A stretch of 64,000 nt of DNA from Harmonia axyridis (Eukaryota; Arthropoda; Insecta; Coleoptera; Coccinellidae): NCBI RefSeq assembly GCF_914767665.1, contig NC_059508.1:2976001-3040000 (forward strand), given 5' to 3'. Below the pieces are notes generated by a model. It searched no databases, was not told the origin of the DNA, and saw only the letters and a list, made by a program, of their open reading frames with translations. The translations under genes and the position numbers were made by a program. Below, one piece after another: positions 31,831-42,405 of the stretch. The first letter of the stretch is position 1, and the number at the start of each line of letters is the position of its first letter.

Positions 31831-32565
31831 AGAGAGAGAGAGAATTTATTAGCGCCAATGCAACACAAATCGCTTACACAAGTCAAAGTATACAGTTTAT
31901 GCGATATAATAAACACATAATATTTGAATAAAATAATAAATATATGTATTTCCCCATACCAACATACAATATTTCAGCCTGGACTCAATCAATGCTAATA
32001 AACCGTCTTCAAAACTGCACCAGATAGAGAATGCGATAACTCCCTCAAAGCAAAAATATTCCTGCTGAGGGTTGTTATCGGTTCATCCACATGAGACGTC
32101 CAAGTGAGCGCAGAATCCAAATTCAAACCAAGAAATCTAACGGAGTGCCTGATGCCTTCCATTTCCCAAGCTCAAAATCAATCGCTTCGTTTTTTCATCG
32201 TTCATACTGAGGCTATTCGCAGTAAACCACTTCAAGGCTGCTGATTTAGCCCTCTCAGAGATACTGCCCAACTCGGTTATATCAGAGGAGCAATGGTAGT
32301 ATCATCTACAAAGTCGTTTCAGCATCAGGCACAAAATCAGGAAAATTATTAACATATACCAAGAACAGTAAAAGTCCCAATGTGGACCCCTGGGGTACAC
32401 CGAATCATCAATTCTGAACCTGACATTGAAATCTCCACATACAATGACATGATCACCGCATACGTCGAAGAATCCAAGGACCAACTCCAGAATATAGACA
32501 ATGTGTCTAAAATCCCTAGATGTTGAGGAATAGATACATATCACAAACGCATTACATGCAGCCAA
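31831..32565 (-). mobile_element. Internally deleted CR1/Jockey-like LINE
   Basis: Minus strand: an endonuclease piece (RDFRHIVYILELVLGF, HVIVCGDFNV) is joined directly to reverse-transcriptase sequence, GVPQGSTLGLLLFLVYVNNFP (block B), VDDTTIAPL (the catalytic DD), then ELGSISERAKSAALKWF and SVRFLGLNLDS to about 31990. The several hundred codons between endonuclease and RT block B are missing. A short 3' part (LKYCMLVWGNTY) leads to a tail ending in a CT dinucleotide run at 31831-31850. Frameshifts and stops are frequent. Confidence 0.75.
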
Positions 32566-32757
32566 TTCAATTACTGAAATTCACAATGTACTTCAACAGA
32601 TAAATTTCTTATTTTACTCACTTTTTTACATTCAGTCAACTCAACTTGGTTCCTCACCAGAATCATGGATCCGCCATGCCTGAATTCTAACAAAAATTAT
32701 TTCATACGAAAATAGTTTTATGGCAAGCAGACAAATTTTCAACTCTATAAAAAGTAC

Positions 32758-32830
32758 CTCCCCGGGCGGGATTCGAACCCGCAACCCCTGAATCACTAGT
32801 CCGTCGCTCTACCAATTGAGCTAACGATTA
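32758..32830 (-). pseudogene. tRNA-Thr(AGU)-like pseudogene
   Basis: The minus strand has a good D arm (GCTCAATTGGTAGAGC, A box), a perfect T arm (GCGGG TTCGAAT CCCGC, B box) and loop CTAGTGA, giving anticodon AGT. The acceptor stem is spoiled (5' TAATCGT against 3' CCGGGGA leaves three mismatches), and only the inner three anticodon-stem pairs form. A run of T follows on the minus strand, as in a pol III terminator. It looks like a decayed gene. Confidence 0.65.
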
Positions 32831-32998
32831 GATTGAAGATTCTCCGCAACAAGGAACCACTAATCCCAGAAATGCGTATAAGTATGAAATACCTTTACGA
32901 AACTGTAAACAATTCGCAAAGATTGTGGAGTTTTAGATGTCAGTATTCAATTAAATAATGTGGGATTAGTGGTTCCTCGTTGCGGTGAAACTTCAATC

Positions 32999-33071
32999 TC
33001 CTCGTTAGCTCAGTTGGTAGAGCGACAGACTAGTGATTCGGGGGTTGCGGGTTCGAATCCCGCCCGGGGAG
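32999..33071 (+). tRNA. tRNA-Thr(AGU)-like gene, possibly degenerate
   Basis: A cloverleaf of 73 positions can be drawn: acceptor TCCTCGT pairing with CCGGGGA (one mismatch, one G-U), D arm GCTC/GAGC, anticodon loop CTAGTGA (anticodon AGT at 34-36), T arm GCGGG/CCCGC with TTCGAAT. A- and B-box promoter sequences are intact, and TTCTTTTTCC follows as a pol III terminator. The anticodon stem is weak: ACAGA against TTCGG gives only three of five pairs. It may therefore be a pseudogene despite the good acceptor and T arms. Confidence 0.55.
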
Positions 33072-33112
33072 GTTCTTTTTCCAGAGTTGAAAATTTGTCT
33101 GCTTGCCATAAA

Positions 33113-33540
33113 AGAATTTTCTTATTCATGTCACATACGTTACACACAGTTTATTATTATTTCATACGTCTTTTGAAAATAAAAATATTATTAGCATTTT
33201 TTATTTCATCATCCAGTTTATTGAAGATCTTCATACCTAAAAACATAGGCGAATGACGTCCTCTCCTAACTTAAAAGCAGGAATTACTAAATTATTTTGA
33301 CCACGAGTAAAATATTGATGGAAATCTTTATTCCTATTGAATGTACTTTTATACATATAAAAATTAAACTTACTACTTCTAAAATAACAACTGATGGTAA
33401 AGTTAAAATATTTTTTGCATTAAAGGAAGGTTTACATGAAGTGCATGCTGTAAAAAAAAAATATCAATTCAATCGATAATTCTGAAGTAGGAATTAATGC
33501 AAAATACAAAACTTAAACTTTCCATCATTTCATTTGATAG
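33113..33540. other. No recognisable gene
   Basis: AT-rich sequence. A 60-codon plus-strand ORF (33297-33479, ALKEGLHEVHAVKKKYQF) shows no family I recognise and lies in low-complexity sequence. I see nothing supportable here. Confidence 0.5.
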
Positions 33541-33544
33541 ATTT

Positions 33545-33652
33545 TATTCGAGTTCTGGAATTGGTTCGTCGTCTGAATCTGCTTCTCCATCATCCAAATC
33601 ATCAAATGCAGGTTTCCTATTAGCAGCACCTGCTAATCCTTCCATTTGTTTC
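33545..33652 (-). pseudogene. C-terminal tail resembling co-chaperone p23
   Basis: About 36 codons read MLKQMEGLAGAANRKPAFDD, followed by an acidic LDDGEADSDDEPIPELE and a stop. The acidic tail with DSDDE.IP.LE and a Met/Gly-rich lead resembles the C-terminus of the Hsp90 co-chaperone p23. No CS domain is found upstream (33655-33830 has none on the minus strand). It is therefore either a truncated processed copy or the last exon of a gene extending beyond recognisable sequence. The first reading is favoured by the transposon setting. Confidence 0.5.
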
Positions 33653-33825
33653 AGCATTTATTTGACATCACCTTAATAATATCACAATAATAATCACCTC
33701 AATAGTAAAGGTATTAAAAGTAGTGAAGGAAAATGAAATTTTGATATATTGTGTCGATGAATTTCATCAAATTCATAGTAATAATAAAGATTGGACCGTT
33801 TCATTGCGCATAGAAGATATATATA

Positions 33826-34330
33826 TCATATAATTAATTGAAAGGATTTTTTGAATATCAAGAAAAAACGGAATAACTTAATAAATACGAGCAATTCAGA
33901 AAGATTTCCATCGAAGAACGGTAGCTTTCTGTCGAGCGTTTGTCGCCTGATAAGAGACATATAGGCACAATTATCATTGTTTGTGGGGCGAAGAATAACT
34001 TTACTTTCTTCTTCATTTTGTTTGAGATCATTTCTTAGTGGAAAATTTGTTAGCCACTTCTTTAACATTGTATTTTTCTCTAATGTCTGCACTAAATGAA
34101 TAAGTTCTTTCAGTCTTACATTCGGAATAAACAACTTCTTCCATGATCTCCATTCTATCAAGCTGTAGTTTTTTCTTTATCAAATTTTCTTTGATTTCTG
34201 CTAGTTGTCTTTCAGCTTCGAACTCTATATTCGAATTAGACTTTGGTAATAGCTTGGCAAATATTTTAAAAGAAAATCCATACTCTGGAAATAAGATATT
34301 ACAGTTCTTGCAACGAACTGACCTATTCAC
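33826..34330 (-). mobile_element. Possible BEL/Pao-type gag fragment
   Basis: Two overlapping frames on the minus strand. The first (34028-34330) has a charged helical stretch, FEAERQLAEIKENLIKKKLQ. The second (33826-34161) ends RRQTLDRKLPFFDGNLSELL, reminiscent of the (K)LPxFxGxPxEWxxF entry of BEL/Pao gag proteins. A frameshift between them would join coiled coil to capsid-like sequence, the gag order. The match is short and I hold it loosely. No LTR or pol is adjacent. Confidence 0.35.
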
Positions 34331-34379
34331 AAAAATTTGATTTACTTCAACCGAACTTGATTACTTGCTTTTAATAATT

Positions 34380-34530
34380 CTACATATTTATCGATTTATA
34401 TATTTAGAAATTCATGTTCTATTTATATATTGATTTATTCATTCATATATTTATTTATCTATATATTTTTTATTTGTTCGTTTATTTAATGTTTGTTGAT
34501 TGGTTTGTTTGTTTGTATTTATGTTTATAC
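34380..34530. repeat. Low-complexity T-rich (ATTT/GTTT)n tract
   Basis: Simple-sequence DNA built from TTTATATATT and TTTGTTTGTTTG-like motifs. No coding potential. Confidence 0.7.
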
Positions 34531-35174
34531 AACATACAAAGTACTTACACAAGTTCTTCTATTCAAATTATGTTGTAAACTTTCATTTGGCATAATATCT
34601 CAACTCTAAGGGTTTGCACCGAACGGCTAATGACCTTGGCAGTCGATGCCGAAATATATAAATATATCAACAACAAAAAATTATATAAAATATAAAAGTC
34701 AATTTATTGCGTTAAAGAAAGATAATTACAATATGTTGAAATTAAAGATGAATTTTGAATATCAAGAGAGAACTGAAAAACCAAACTGCTAAATCAAATC
34801 AATGTGGGCTATTTGTAGCGAACTGACAGGAAAAATGTTCATCAGGATAACTCATTAAGTAGAATTTCTTTACAGTTAACGGAAGATTTCAATCAGTACC
34901 TAATAAAAATAGTAGTGCTATGTTATATAAGTAATAATTCTATGAATTTCTGGATATTTCCAGATCAATTGAAACCGATTTTCGAAAAAGGAAACCCGGA
35001 TGACCTTGGTAATTACAGGCTAATAAGTTTATTACCGGCATTTTCCAGGATTTTCGAACTTGTTATGTGTTCCAGACTAATTATTTATATGAATGAAAAT
35101 AATCTTTTTTCTCGATTCCAACACGATAACCTGATGATTTTACTTTTCTTTCGTGAACATCCATTATTTTGAGT

Positions 35175-35535
35175 AGTTTAAAAATAATAACTCAACCAGG
35201 AGAAATCATGACTATTTTTTTCCGATCCATAAATTTTCGAACACTGAGCAGAGCACGTTATGTGGATAAACTGTTAAATCTTCTCCCAACAAGTATAAGA
35301 AAGATTAGTATATAATGTATTAGAAAGATATTTGTATATAATGTATTCCGAAAGACAGTATTTTTATTTATATTGAATTGTGAACCTTATTCTTTCAATG
35401 AATTTATAGATTTCTGTAAAACACAATAGACAACTGTTAATATTCAAGTTGATTCTCAACTCATGAACTTTTTTGACTTGTTTTCATTTCATTGTTATTC
35501 CTGTATTATGTTAATGATTGTGGTTGTAATAAATA
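35175..35535 (+). mobile_element. Nested LINE 3' end inside LINE ORF2
   Basis: Between FSRFQHDN and the GIAQGS block the LINE is interrupted. The inserted sequence contains KLLNLLPTSIRKI and a YSFNEFIDF-like C-terminal segment typical of the last residues of another LINE ORF2. An untranslated stretch follows, ending GTTGTAATAAATAAAATGAAAT, an AATAAA-type 3' tail. Exact borders are uncertain. Confidence 0.5.
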
Positions 35536-36170
35536 AAATGAAATCAAAAATCACAGATGTCGACATAGGAATAGCACAAGGAAGTATGATAGGTCCTATT
35601 CTTTTTATTATTTATATAAATGACCTCCCATTATCATTGAAAAATTATTCGATAACAAATTATGTCGATGATACCAATGTTTTAATTAATGGAAAGAAAA
35701 ATAATGAAATGAATGATAGAGAAGAAGAGTGCTTTTCAAAAATTAGTAAAAGATCTTTTATGAATAAATTATCTATAAATAAGTCCAAGACAAATGTAAT
35801 ACTAGCAACATTACTCTATGGTAATAATGTAATAATGCCTGTATCACATACTAAGTTTTAGGTGTCCAAATTGATGAATTCTTGAACTGGGACATTCATA
35901 TAAATAAAATGTGTTTAAAATTAGCTTCCATTGGCTATGGAATTTGAATTGTTGCTCATTACATGAGTGAAGAAACTCTTAAAAATCTTATATTATGTGA
36001 ACTTTGAGTCGATTTTGAGATATGGAATCATTTTCTGGTGACTTAGTTCCCGAATCCAGTCAGTTTCACAAAAAAGAGTAATTAGACCCATCTTTAAGAT
36101 GGGGTATAGGGATTCATGTAGACGTAAATTTTGAGATGAAAATATTTTGACAGTTTATGGTTTATACATA

Positions 36171-36429
36171 TCGTCGGCTAAGAGTGTAAATCTGCTAAGT
36201 CCATTTTGAACAATTTCACAGGAGACCAAAAAAACCGTACAGTACAGTGTTATAATAATAATAATAAGAGAGTTTATTCATGAAAATACATTCAATAAAC
36301 TCTATTGAATGTATTTTCATGAATAAACTCTCTTATTATTATTATTATAACACTGTACTGTACGGTTTTTTTGGTCTCCTGTGAAATTGTTCAAAATGGT
36401 CTTAGCAGATTTACACTCTTAGCCGACGA
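36171..36429. mobile_element. Foldback MITE, near-perfect 127-bp arms, TA duplication
   Basis: The sequence folds on itself almost completely: the left arm starts TCGTCGGCTAAGAG and the right arm ends CTCTTAGCCGACGA. A five-base loop (AACTC, 36298-36302) and a single mismatch near 36200/36400 are the only interruptions. The element is flanked by TA on both sides (36169-36170, 36430-36431). Removing it with one TA restores the host LINE frame GLYIYVNVQFLF. TA duplication fits mobilisation by a Tc1/mariner-type transposase. Each arm contains an (ATA)n stretch. Confidence 0.85.
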
Positions 36430-36777
36430 TATGTGAATGTTCAGTTTTTATTTCAAAAATAAGGATAGATTCAATGTTGGGAGAACACATAATTATAATA
36501 CAAGAACAAAATATTCATTTCATCCCCAACATAGATTATCTATTTTAGAAAAGAGGCATAAAATTTTATAATAAGTTACCTGATTATTTAAAATATTGTT
36601 ATAATTCAGGAAAATTCAAAAGGTTCATAAAAAATATATCATTTGAATTGGATCCATATCCATTATGTGATTATTTCAGATGTAAGAATTTAGTTTAGTT
36701 TATTTATTAATTGTGACGTCCTTTTACTTTCATGTATGAATTATGTGAAATTTGGAAATAAAGTTATTATTATTATA

Positions 36778-38440
36778 AATCACGGAATTCTTGAAAATTA
36801 GAAGCTCCCAAAAATCAGAGACCCGAGCAAAATCACCCCCTCCTTCTTACTGGCCTGAATACGTGTAATTTCCAGAACTTTTTTGGTGAGGCACTGCCTC
36901 ATAGGAGAAGCCGCCACTGACTTCTTTAGGCACTAAGAAACTAGAATATCTGGATTATATTCTCGGTTGTTGTGACAATGTGAAATTATTATTTTCTAAA
37001 CAATGCCAAAATTGTCGAGAGAATTTACAAATTCATGATATTCAAATTGACTTTGAACTCTTGAATATAATATATGATTTTACTATTGTGACATTTTTTG
37101 ATAAGGAATTAGCACAGATAAAACAGAAATGTCTCATAGAAATCATACATTCATCCCTTTTTTTTCAAGAAATTTGCAACACAACAATTAACTATCAGTA
37201 CCACAAAAAAATTATCTACCTAAAATATGAAGCATTCTAATTTGTCTATTTCGAACTTTTTATTGCGATTAGCAATTTTTTCCAAATGAATGCTGTATAT
37301 TTTCACCATGAACTCGACACATTATGAAAATCCATTCTTTGTATCTCTCTGAATATTGGCATTCTTCGAACTCATAGGAAATTAGTGTGGAAATTCAAAA
37401 CAAATCAGTCCCTTTCCTGAAATAAATTCCGTGTTCCAGAGAGTCATCAAATGGAAAAAAAAAAGAAATTGGCACATTTTGGAATAACTCACTTTCTTTC
37501 AGATACATACAAATCACAAATTTTCTACAGACAGACTCTCAGATATCAAGAAAAAAAATTTGTTCATCTTCCAACAATACAATCAACATGAAATTTGGCA
37601 TGAACAATCGTTTCACTATTGAGCTACTGTTTTTTTTTCAGTTTATTCAAATAGATATTTCTCTAAATTTTCAGATCCAAACATCATAAGGGTTAAACTC
37701 CAAAATCATCAAACCAATTCCAGTCGTTAACGGTTAATCGAACCCAAATCGAAACCAATCTAGGCACAAAATTCGAAAACTAGAGGCTAAATATTTGATC
37801 GCTTTGCTTCTTTCCTGACCCAAATGAATTATTTATTCAGAACATAATTATTGAATTCTGGAAATTCTTTGATCATTCGTCCAGTGTCAATTATGCCCTT
37901 CACCCATTCTAAAACTGCTTTAATTCCTGCTGCAAACAATCATGAATTAATGAAAGTCTACGGAAAATCACTTCAAACGTAATCTAAGGGTAAATCCACG
38001 TCATCTGAGGGTTGCGTAGGTACACTCGGACTAATAAACATCCGTTCACGTTCATTTGTGACACTTTGTATGTGGGTCCGCACTTTACAAGGCTCTTTCT
38101 GCAGCCTTCCAATTTACCTAAAAGGCTATCGCTATATCAAATATTTAGTAATGGTCCAAACCAACTCACTGCCTCGTGTGTGAATTACCTCACCGTAATT
38201 TGTTCAATTTATAAGTAATCACAAGTTGGCTTATACGGTGTTATGATGACGCAAATACGTAATGTGCATTGGTCATATTACAACAGATTATTAAGTGAAT
38301 TTCCTTATTCCGTTGCAGGTCAATGAAATCAGTCTAATAGGCCTTAATTAATTGAGCTGATGATTATACGATTATGTATCGAAAATAGCGTAGTCTTCTC
38401 GAAATTATAACCCAATTATCACTGTTTCAAAAGATCAAAG
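36778..38440. other. No recognisable gene
   Basis: AT-rich sequence with scattered ORFs below 90 codons (36980-37240 and 38012-38218) that match nothing I know. I see no repeats or structural RNA. Confidence 0.5.
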
Positions 38441-38525
38441 TGAAATCTAGTCAACATTTAACAATTCTATTGTTTAGCAAATAGTAAACCAGCTGATCTA
38501 CCTGACTGGTAGATCATCCTAGTTT
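38440..38525. repeat. Dispersed repeat also at 40690-41110
   Basis: AACATTTAACAATTCTATTG and the following AAACCAGCTGATC..CCT..CTG.TAGATC recur at 40945-41010. Within 40690-41110 a further pair of direct repeats shares CAATTGAACTGATCGATGT and GTAGATCCA. These GTAGATC-rich repeats flank the EB1 pseudogene on both sides. Confidence 0.65.
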
Positions 38526-38640
38526 AGGGCTGCCATACGTCCCGGTACGCCAGGACATGTCCCGGTTTGGACCATTTATTCCCCGTGTGCCGGTTAGTTA
38601 TTCAATTGTCCCGGTCAGTAATTTGACCGTTATGAGATTC
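38526..38640. mobile_element. hAT-like terminal fragment
   Basis: AGGGCTGCCATACGTCCCGG followed by CCAGGACATGTCCCGG is the characteristic terminal sequence of a widespread group of hAT elements (CAGGGCTGCCATACGTC...). No matching inverted end (CGTATGGCAGCCCT) is seen within the window, so only one terminus remains. Confidence 0.5.
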
Positions 38641-39286
38641 AAAATTCCTTATATAGAGTAGGTGAGACAAAATTTGTTTTCATGGAATCTCAACGGATTC
38701 CAGTAATCATAAATCTGAAATGCTGTTTCCGTTGCTCAAACATTATTTTTCAGAAACTGAAGGATTAAAAATAAAATTATTAAAATTGGCCAAATGAATC
38801 GTCTTATACAATAACTTTATTTTGTATTGAATCCTTAGAGGACCTTTATATTTCCATAAAAAGTATTTTCGCTGTCAGTGCGGATAACACAAATAGATAC
38901 TTATTTCGAAGTAAAATAAAGGCGAGTTTTTTTTAATTAGAAGAGATTTTTTCCGAAGACATCAAAACTATAGGATGTCCAGCGCACACACTTCACAATA
39001 CTGCTTCCACTTCCCTCGATATGATGTCAATTGCGTGAGTATGCAGAAACAACTTACAGCAATGTATTATATTCGTTGGACACAAGCGATTTAGTTTTTA
39101 GAAACTCATATCCATAAATTGAAAGACATCATTAGCAAATTGATAACTGTAAACACTCGTATAAAATCGATGCAAGATCTAATAATTTACACATTAAATT
39201 TAAACAAGACAAATAACTGCTATTTCTTTTTTCAATAACTGTTTATCTTAAAGGGTTTAAAATAAAAAAATTAGTTTAATATTCCT

Positions 39287-40366
39287 CTTCCCCAACAACT
39301 TCTACCTCATCAGGTGGAGCAAAACCCTCTTCAGTAGCGTGAAGAACATCTAAAATCTTCTATATCAATGGACTTTCATCTGTTTCCTGACACATAACCT
39401 CAATATCTCTCAACTTTCCAAAGTAGAAATCTCTCTCTTTCTCCAAGCTATCTATCGTCAGCTTACATTCTGAGAGCTGATGATTCAATTCTTCAACCCT
39501 ATCTGCATCACCTCCTTTGTTCAGATTACTTTTTGTATTTGGAAATGGACGAACTGGATTCGCTTTTAACATGGCTCTAACAACTGGCTTGGCTTTAGAC
39601 GCAGTGGATGCAGCAGATGAAGCTGTAGGTTTTCTGTGCATCATTTCTCCTTTGGGAGCATTGCTTCCACTATTGTCCATCTGTTGGAGCAAAACCCTCT
39701 TCAGTAGCGTAAAGAACATCTAAAATCTTCTGTATCAATGGACTTTCATCTGTTTCCTGACACATAACCTCAATATCTCTCAACTTTCCAAAGTAGAAAT
39801 CTCTCTCTTTCCCCAAGCTATCTATCGTCAGCTTACATTCTGAGAGCTGATGATTCAATTCTTCAACCCTATCTGCATCACCTCCTTTGTTCAGATTACT
39901 TTTTGTATTTGGAAATGGACGAACTGGATTCGCTTTAACCATGACTCTACCAACTGGCTTGGCTTTAGACGCAGTGGATGCAGCAGATGAAGCTGCAGGT
40001 TTTCTTTGCATCATTCCTCCTTTGGGAGCATTGCTTCCACCATTGCCCATCTGTTCATGGTTTCTGGCTTCCAGTGCATCATAACCTGTTGTGCCATTGT
40101 ATTTGGCATCGAAGAATTTCTTGAACCATTGAAGAAACTCGAAGTTATCTTGGAACCTTCCTTTCACCAGTCTGTCTATCGGTACTATCTTGTCAACAGC
40201 CATTTTCTTGAAAGCAGCTTGCAATATTGTGAAATTTTGAATATACTCATGTCCGAGATTAGTCTCGAACTTAACACGCTTCAACTGGACAGAACCAGGA
40301 AAAAGCATATCCATAAACTGGCAATAAGAAGCACCTGTACAATGTACTTTCTTATTTTAAAATTCG
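39287..40366 (-). pseudogene. EB1 (RP/EB microtubule plus-end protein) processed pseudogene
   Basis: EB1 binds growing microtubule ends through a calponin-homology domain. Here the frame enters at CTGASYCQFMDMLFPGSV in mid CH domain (the first 40 or so residues are lost), then KRVKFETNLGHEYIQNF and GRFQDNFEFLQWFKKFF. A Ser/Ala/Lys linker follows, then the EB-homology coiled coil with the KERDFYFGKLRDIEVMCQETD signature, and ILDVLYATEEGFAP. The ORF 39670-40314 is open with no introns. About 370 bp from GGSNAPKG to EEGFAP are then repeated (39287-39690). The second copy carries a stop (Gln to TAG after SPLI) and ends PPDEVEVVGEEEY. Intronless, truncated and duplicated: a retrocopy. Confidence 0.88.
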
Positions 40367-40399
40367 ATGGCTTTCACTACTTCTAGCTATTGAACGCTT

Positions 40400-41120
40400 G
40401 CTGAAACTATGGGTGTCATTAAAAAAAGTCTTACCTGAAAAAAGGGCCTCAAAAGCTGTAACCGATTTTTTTTTTATTCTTCATTAGAACTTAATACTCT
40501 ATTTCTACACAGACAAGCATTTCTGATTGATTGACAAACCGATTGAAAGGATTGAAAATCATTAATCACTGTCATCAAATTAAAAATTAATTGTGAGGAT
40601 AGATACTAAGGAAGAGTTGAATGGAAGATTACTAAAAAAATATTTTGGGAACCAAACAAGACAAGTCCATAACAAACTAAAAACCTCTTAGATGAGGTTT
40701 TAGTTAGCTGACAAATCTACATAGTCGACAGATCTACCTTGTTCTTAGATTTACCAGCCGGTGTATCAATTGAACTGATCGATGTTCCAAGCTGGTAGAT
40801 CCACATGGATTAGTAGACTTCAGGAGCGGTATATTCAAAATGTTAATTCATTGATGAATATTCAGAAAATCTAGATCAATTATTCCAGAAAAAAAATTCC
40901 TCTGGATATTATGACAAAGTTTCAAGATTTCAAAGTGTACTATCGGCAACATTTAACAATTCTATTGGTTAGATTTCAAATGGTAAACCAACTGATCCAC
41001 CTAACTGATAGATCTATCTGGTCGATAGAACTTGTTAGCAGATAGACCTTCCTTGTTTGTAGATCAATTGAACTGATCGATGTACTAAGCTCGTAGATCC
41101 AGTAGTCTTTCTAGCTGGTA
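40400..41120. repeat. GTAGATC-rich repeats, no gene
   Basis: No coding sequence. 40690-40850 and 40980-41110 are imperfect direct repeats (AACTGATCGATGTNC.AAGCT.GTAGATCCA). The same family occurs at 38440-38525. Confidence 0.6.
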
Positions 41121-41124
41121 ACAA

Positions 41125-42352
41125 GCCAATTGAAAAGTCCCCGGTCTACCATTGTAAAACACATTTTTTTTTGCAAAATTCGATTTCATTGTTCAACATA
41201 GTTACCTTCGAAGGCGATGATAGCGATCTTCCAACTCTTCAATACCATTTTTGTAGTACGATTTGTCTTTCGCTTCAAAATAGGCCTCAGTTTCGGTGAT
41301 AACATCTTCAATGGTGCTGAATTTCTTTCCAGTGAGCATTCTTTTGAGGTCTGAGAACAGGAAAGAGTCGCTGGGGGCCAGATTTGGCGAATACGGTGGA
41401 TGCAGAAGCAATTCGATACCCAATACATGCAATTTTGTCATTATTTTCATTGATTTCTGACACGGCGCATTGTCTTGATGAAACCGCACCTTTTTTCTTC
41501 AAATGGTTCCGTTTTTTAACGATTTCATGCTTCAAACGATCCAATAACGCTATATAATAATCACTGTTAATGGTCTAGCCCTTATGGAGGTAATCAACGA
41601 ATATTATACCTTGCGCATCGCAGAATACTGATGCCATGACCTTGCCAGCTGACTGCTGTGTTTTTCCTTGCATTGGATTCAGTTCATCGTGTGCAGTCCA
41701 CTCAGCTGACTTTCGATTGGAGTCCGGAGTGAAATGATGGGGCCATGTTTCATCTATTGTCACAGATCGACGCAAAAATTGAGGTTTATTGCACTTGAAA
41801 CAGATTCAAACACTGCTCAGAATTATTGACACGTTGTTACTTCCTATCGTTGTTTTCTCTTGTATAAATATTCGTGACTGATATGATGTACACGTTCAGA
41901 TGATACCTTCATAATGTCTTCTATCTCGATCGACTTCATTTTACGGTTATTCGAAATTATTTTGTGAACTTTTTTGAATTTTTCGTCGGTGACAGCCTCT
42001 TTTGGGCGTCCGCTGCGTTCGCCGTCTTCGGTGCTCATTTCACCACGTTTAAACATAGTATACCAATCAATGATAGTTGATTTTCCTGGTGCAGACCCCG
42101 GATACTCTTCATCAAGCCAAGATTTTGCTTCAACTGTATTTTTTCCTTGCAAAAAGCAATATTCATCATCACATGAAATTCTTTTTTTCTATCTTTTTTC
42201 GAATAACAAAAGTAGCTATACTCACAACGCAATATCACACAAACTAATGGTCGGACTGCTGTTAAATTTTGAAGTTTGGTAATAACTAAAAATCAAATGA
42301 ATTTAATAGTAGCACCGCCATCTGTGCATCTGACCGGGGACTTTTCAATTCA
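41125..42352 (-). mobile_element. Decayed mariner element (copy 1)
   Basis: Inverted ends GCCAATTGAAAAGTCCCCGG (41125) and CCGGGGACTTTTCAATT (42335-42352). The minus strand encodes a mariner transposase in three broken pieces. N-terminal helix-turn-helix: SAPGKSTIIDWYTMFKRGEM and SGRPKEAVTDEK. First catalytic Asp: TIDETWPHHF. Second and third: FHQDNAPC and LAPSD, 34 residues apart (D34D). About 20 residues (the WVSHEL region) are deleted after KYLYKRK, and a stop and frameshift follow LHKG. It is the same family as the copy at 59546 but older and lacks clear TA duplications. Confidence 0.9.
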
Positions 42353-42405
42353 ATTTAATTATTAATTATTTATTTAAAAACTTGAAAACATAATTGTTTT
42401 TAAGC

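Larger units (their letters stand above)
32716..33112. repeat. Inverted duplication carrying two tRNA-like sequences
   Basis: Arms 32716-32869 and 32960-33112 are inverted copies separated by about 90 bp. Each arm contains about 40 bp of shared 5' flank (GGGATTAGTGGTTCCT), a tRNA-like sequence, and about 40 bp of shared 3' flank (GAGTTGAAAATTTGTCTGC). The conserved flanks show that a genomic segment was duplicated, not just a tRNA. I see no SINE tail. Confidence 0.85.
34880..36777 (+). mobile_element. Decayed CR1/Jockey-like LINE ORF2
   Basis: RT sequence in several frames: FPDQLKPIFEKGNPDDLGNYRLISLLPAFSRIFE (RT blocks 1-2, near 34950-35070), then after an interruption IGIAQGSMIGPILFIIYINDLP and NYVDDTNVLI (35555-35700, the catalytic DD), LSINKSKTNVI, SILRYGIIFW and RDSCRRKF (36110). 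After the foldback element the frame resumes VNVQFLF, KFYNKLPDYLK and KFKRFIKN. The 3' end is an AATAAAG(TTA)n tail near 36770. Multiple stops and two insertions make it inactive. Confidence 0.8.

Noticed and set aside
32960..33256. 98-codon ORF reading through the tRNA-like sequence
   Set aside because: Its best part (SSLAQLVERQTSDSGVAGSNP) is a translation of the tRNA itself, a well-known false ORF type.
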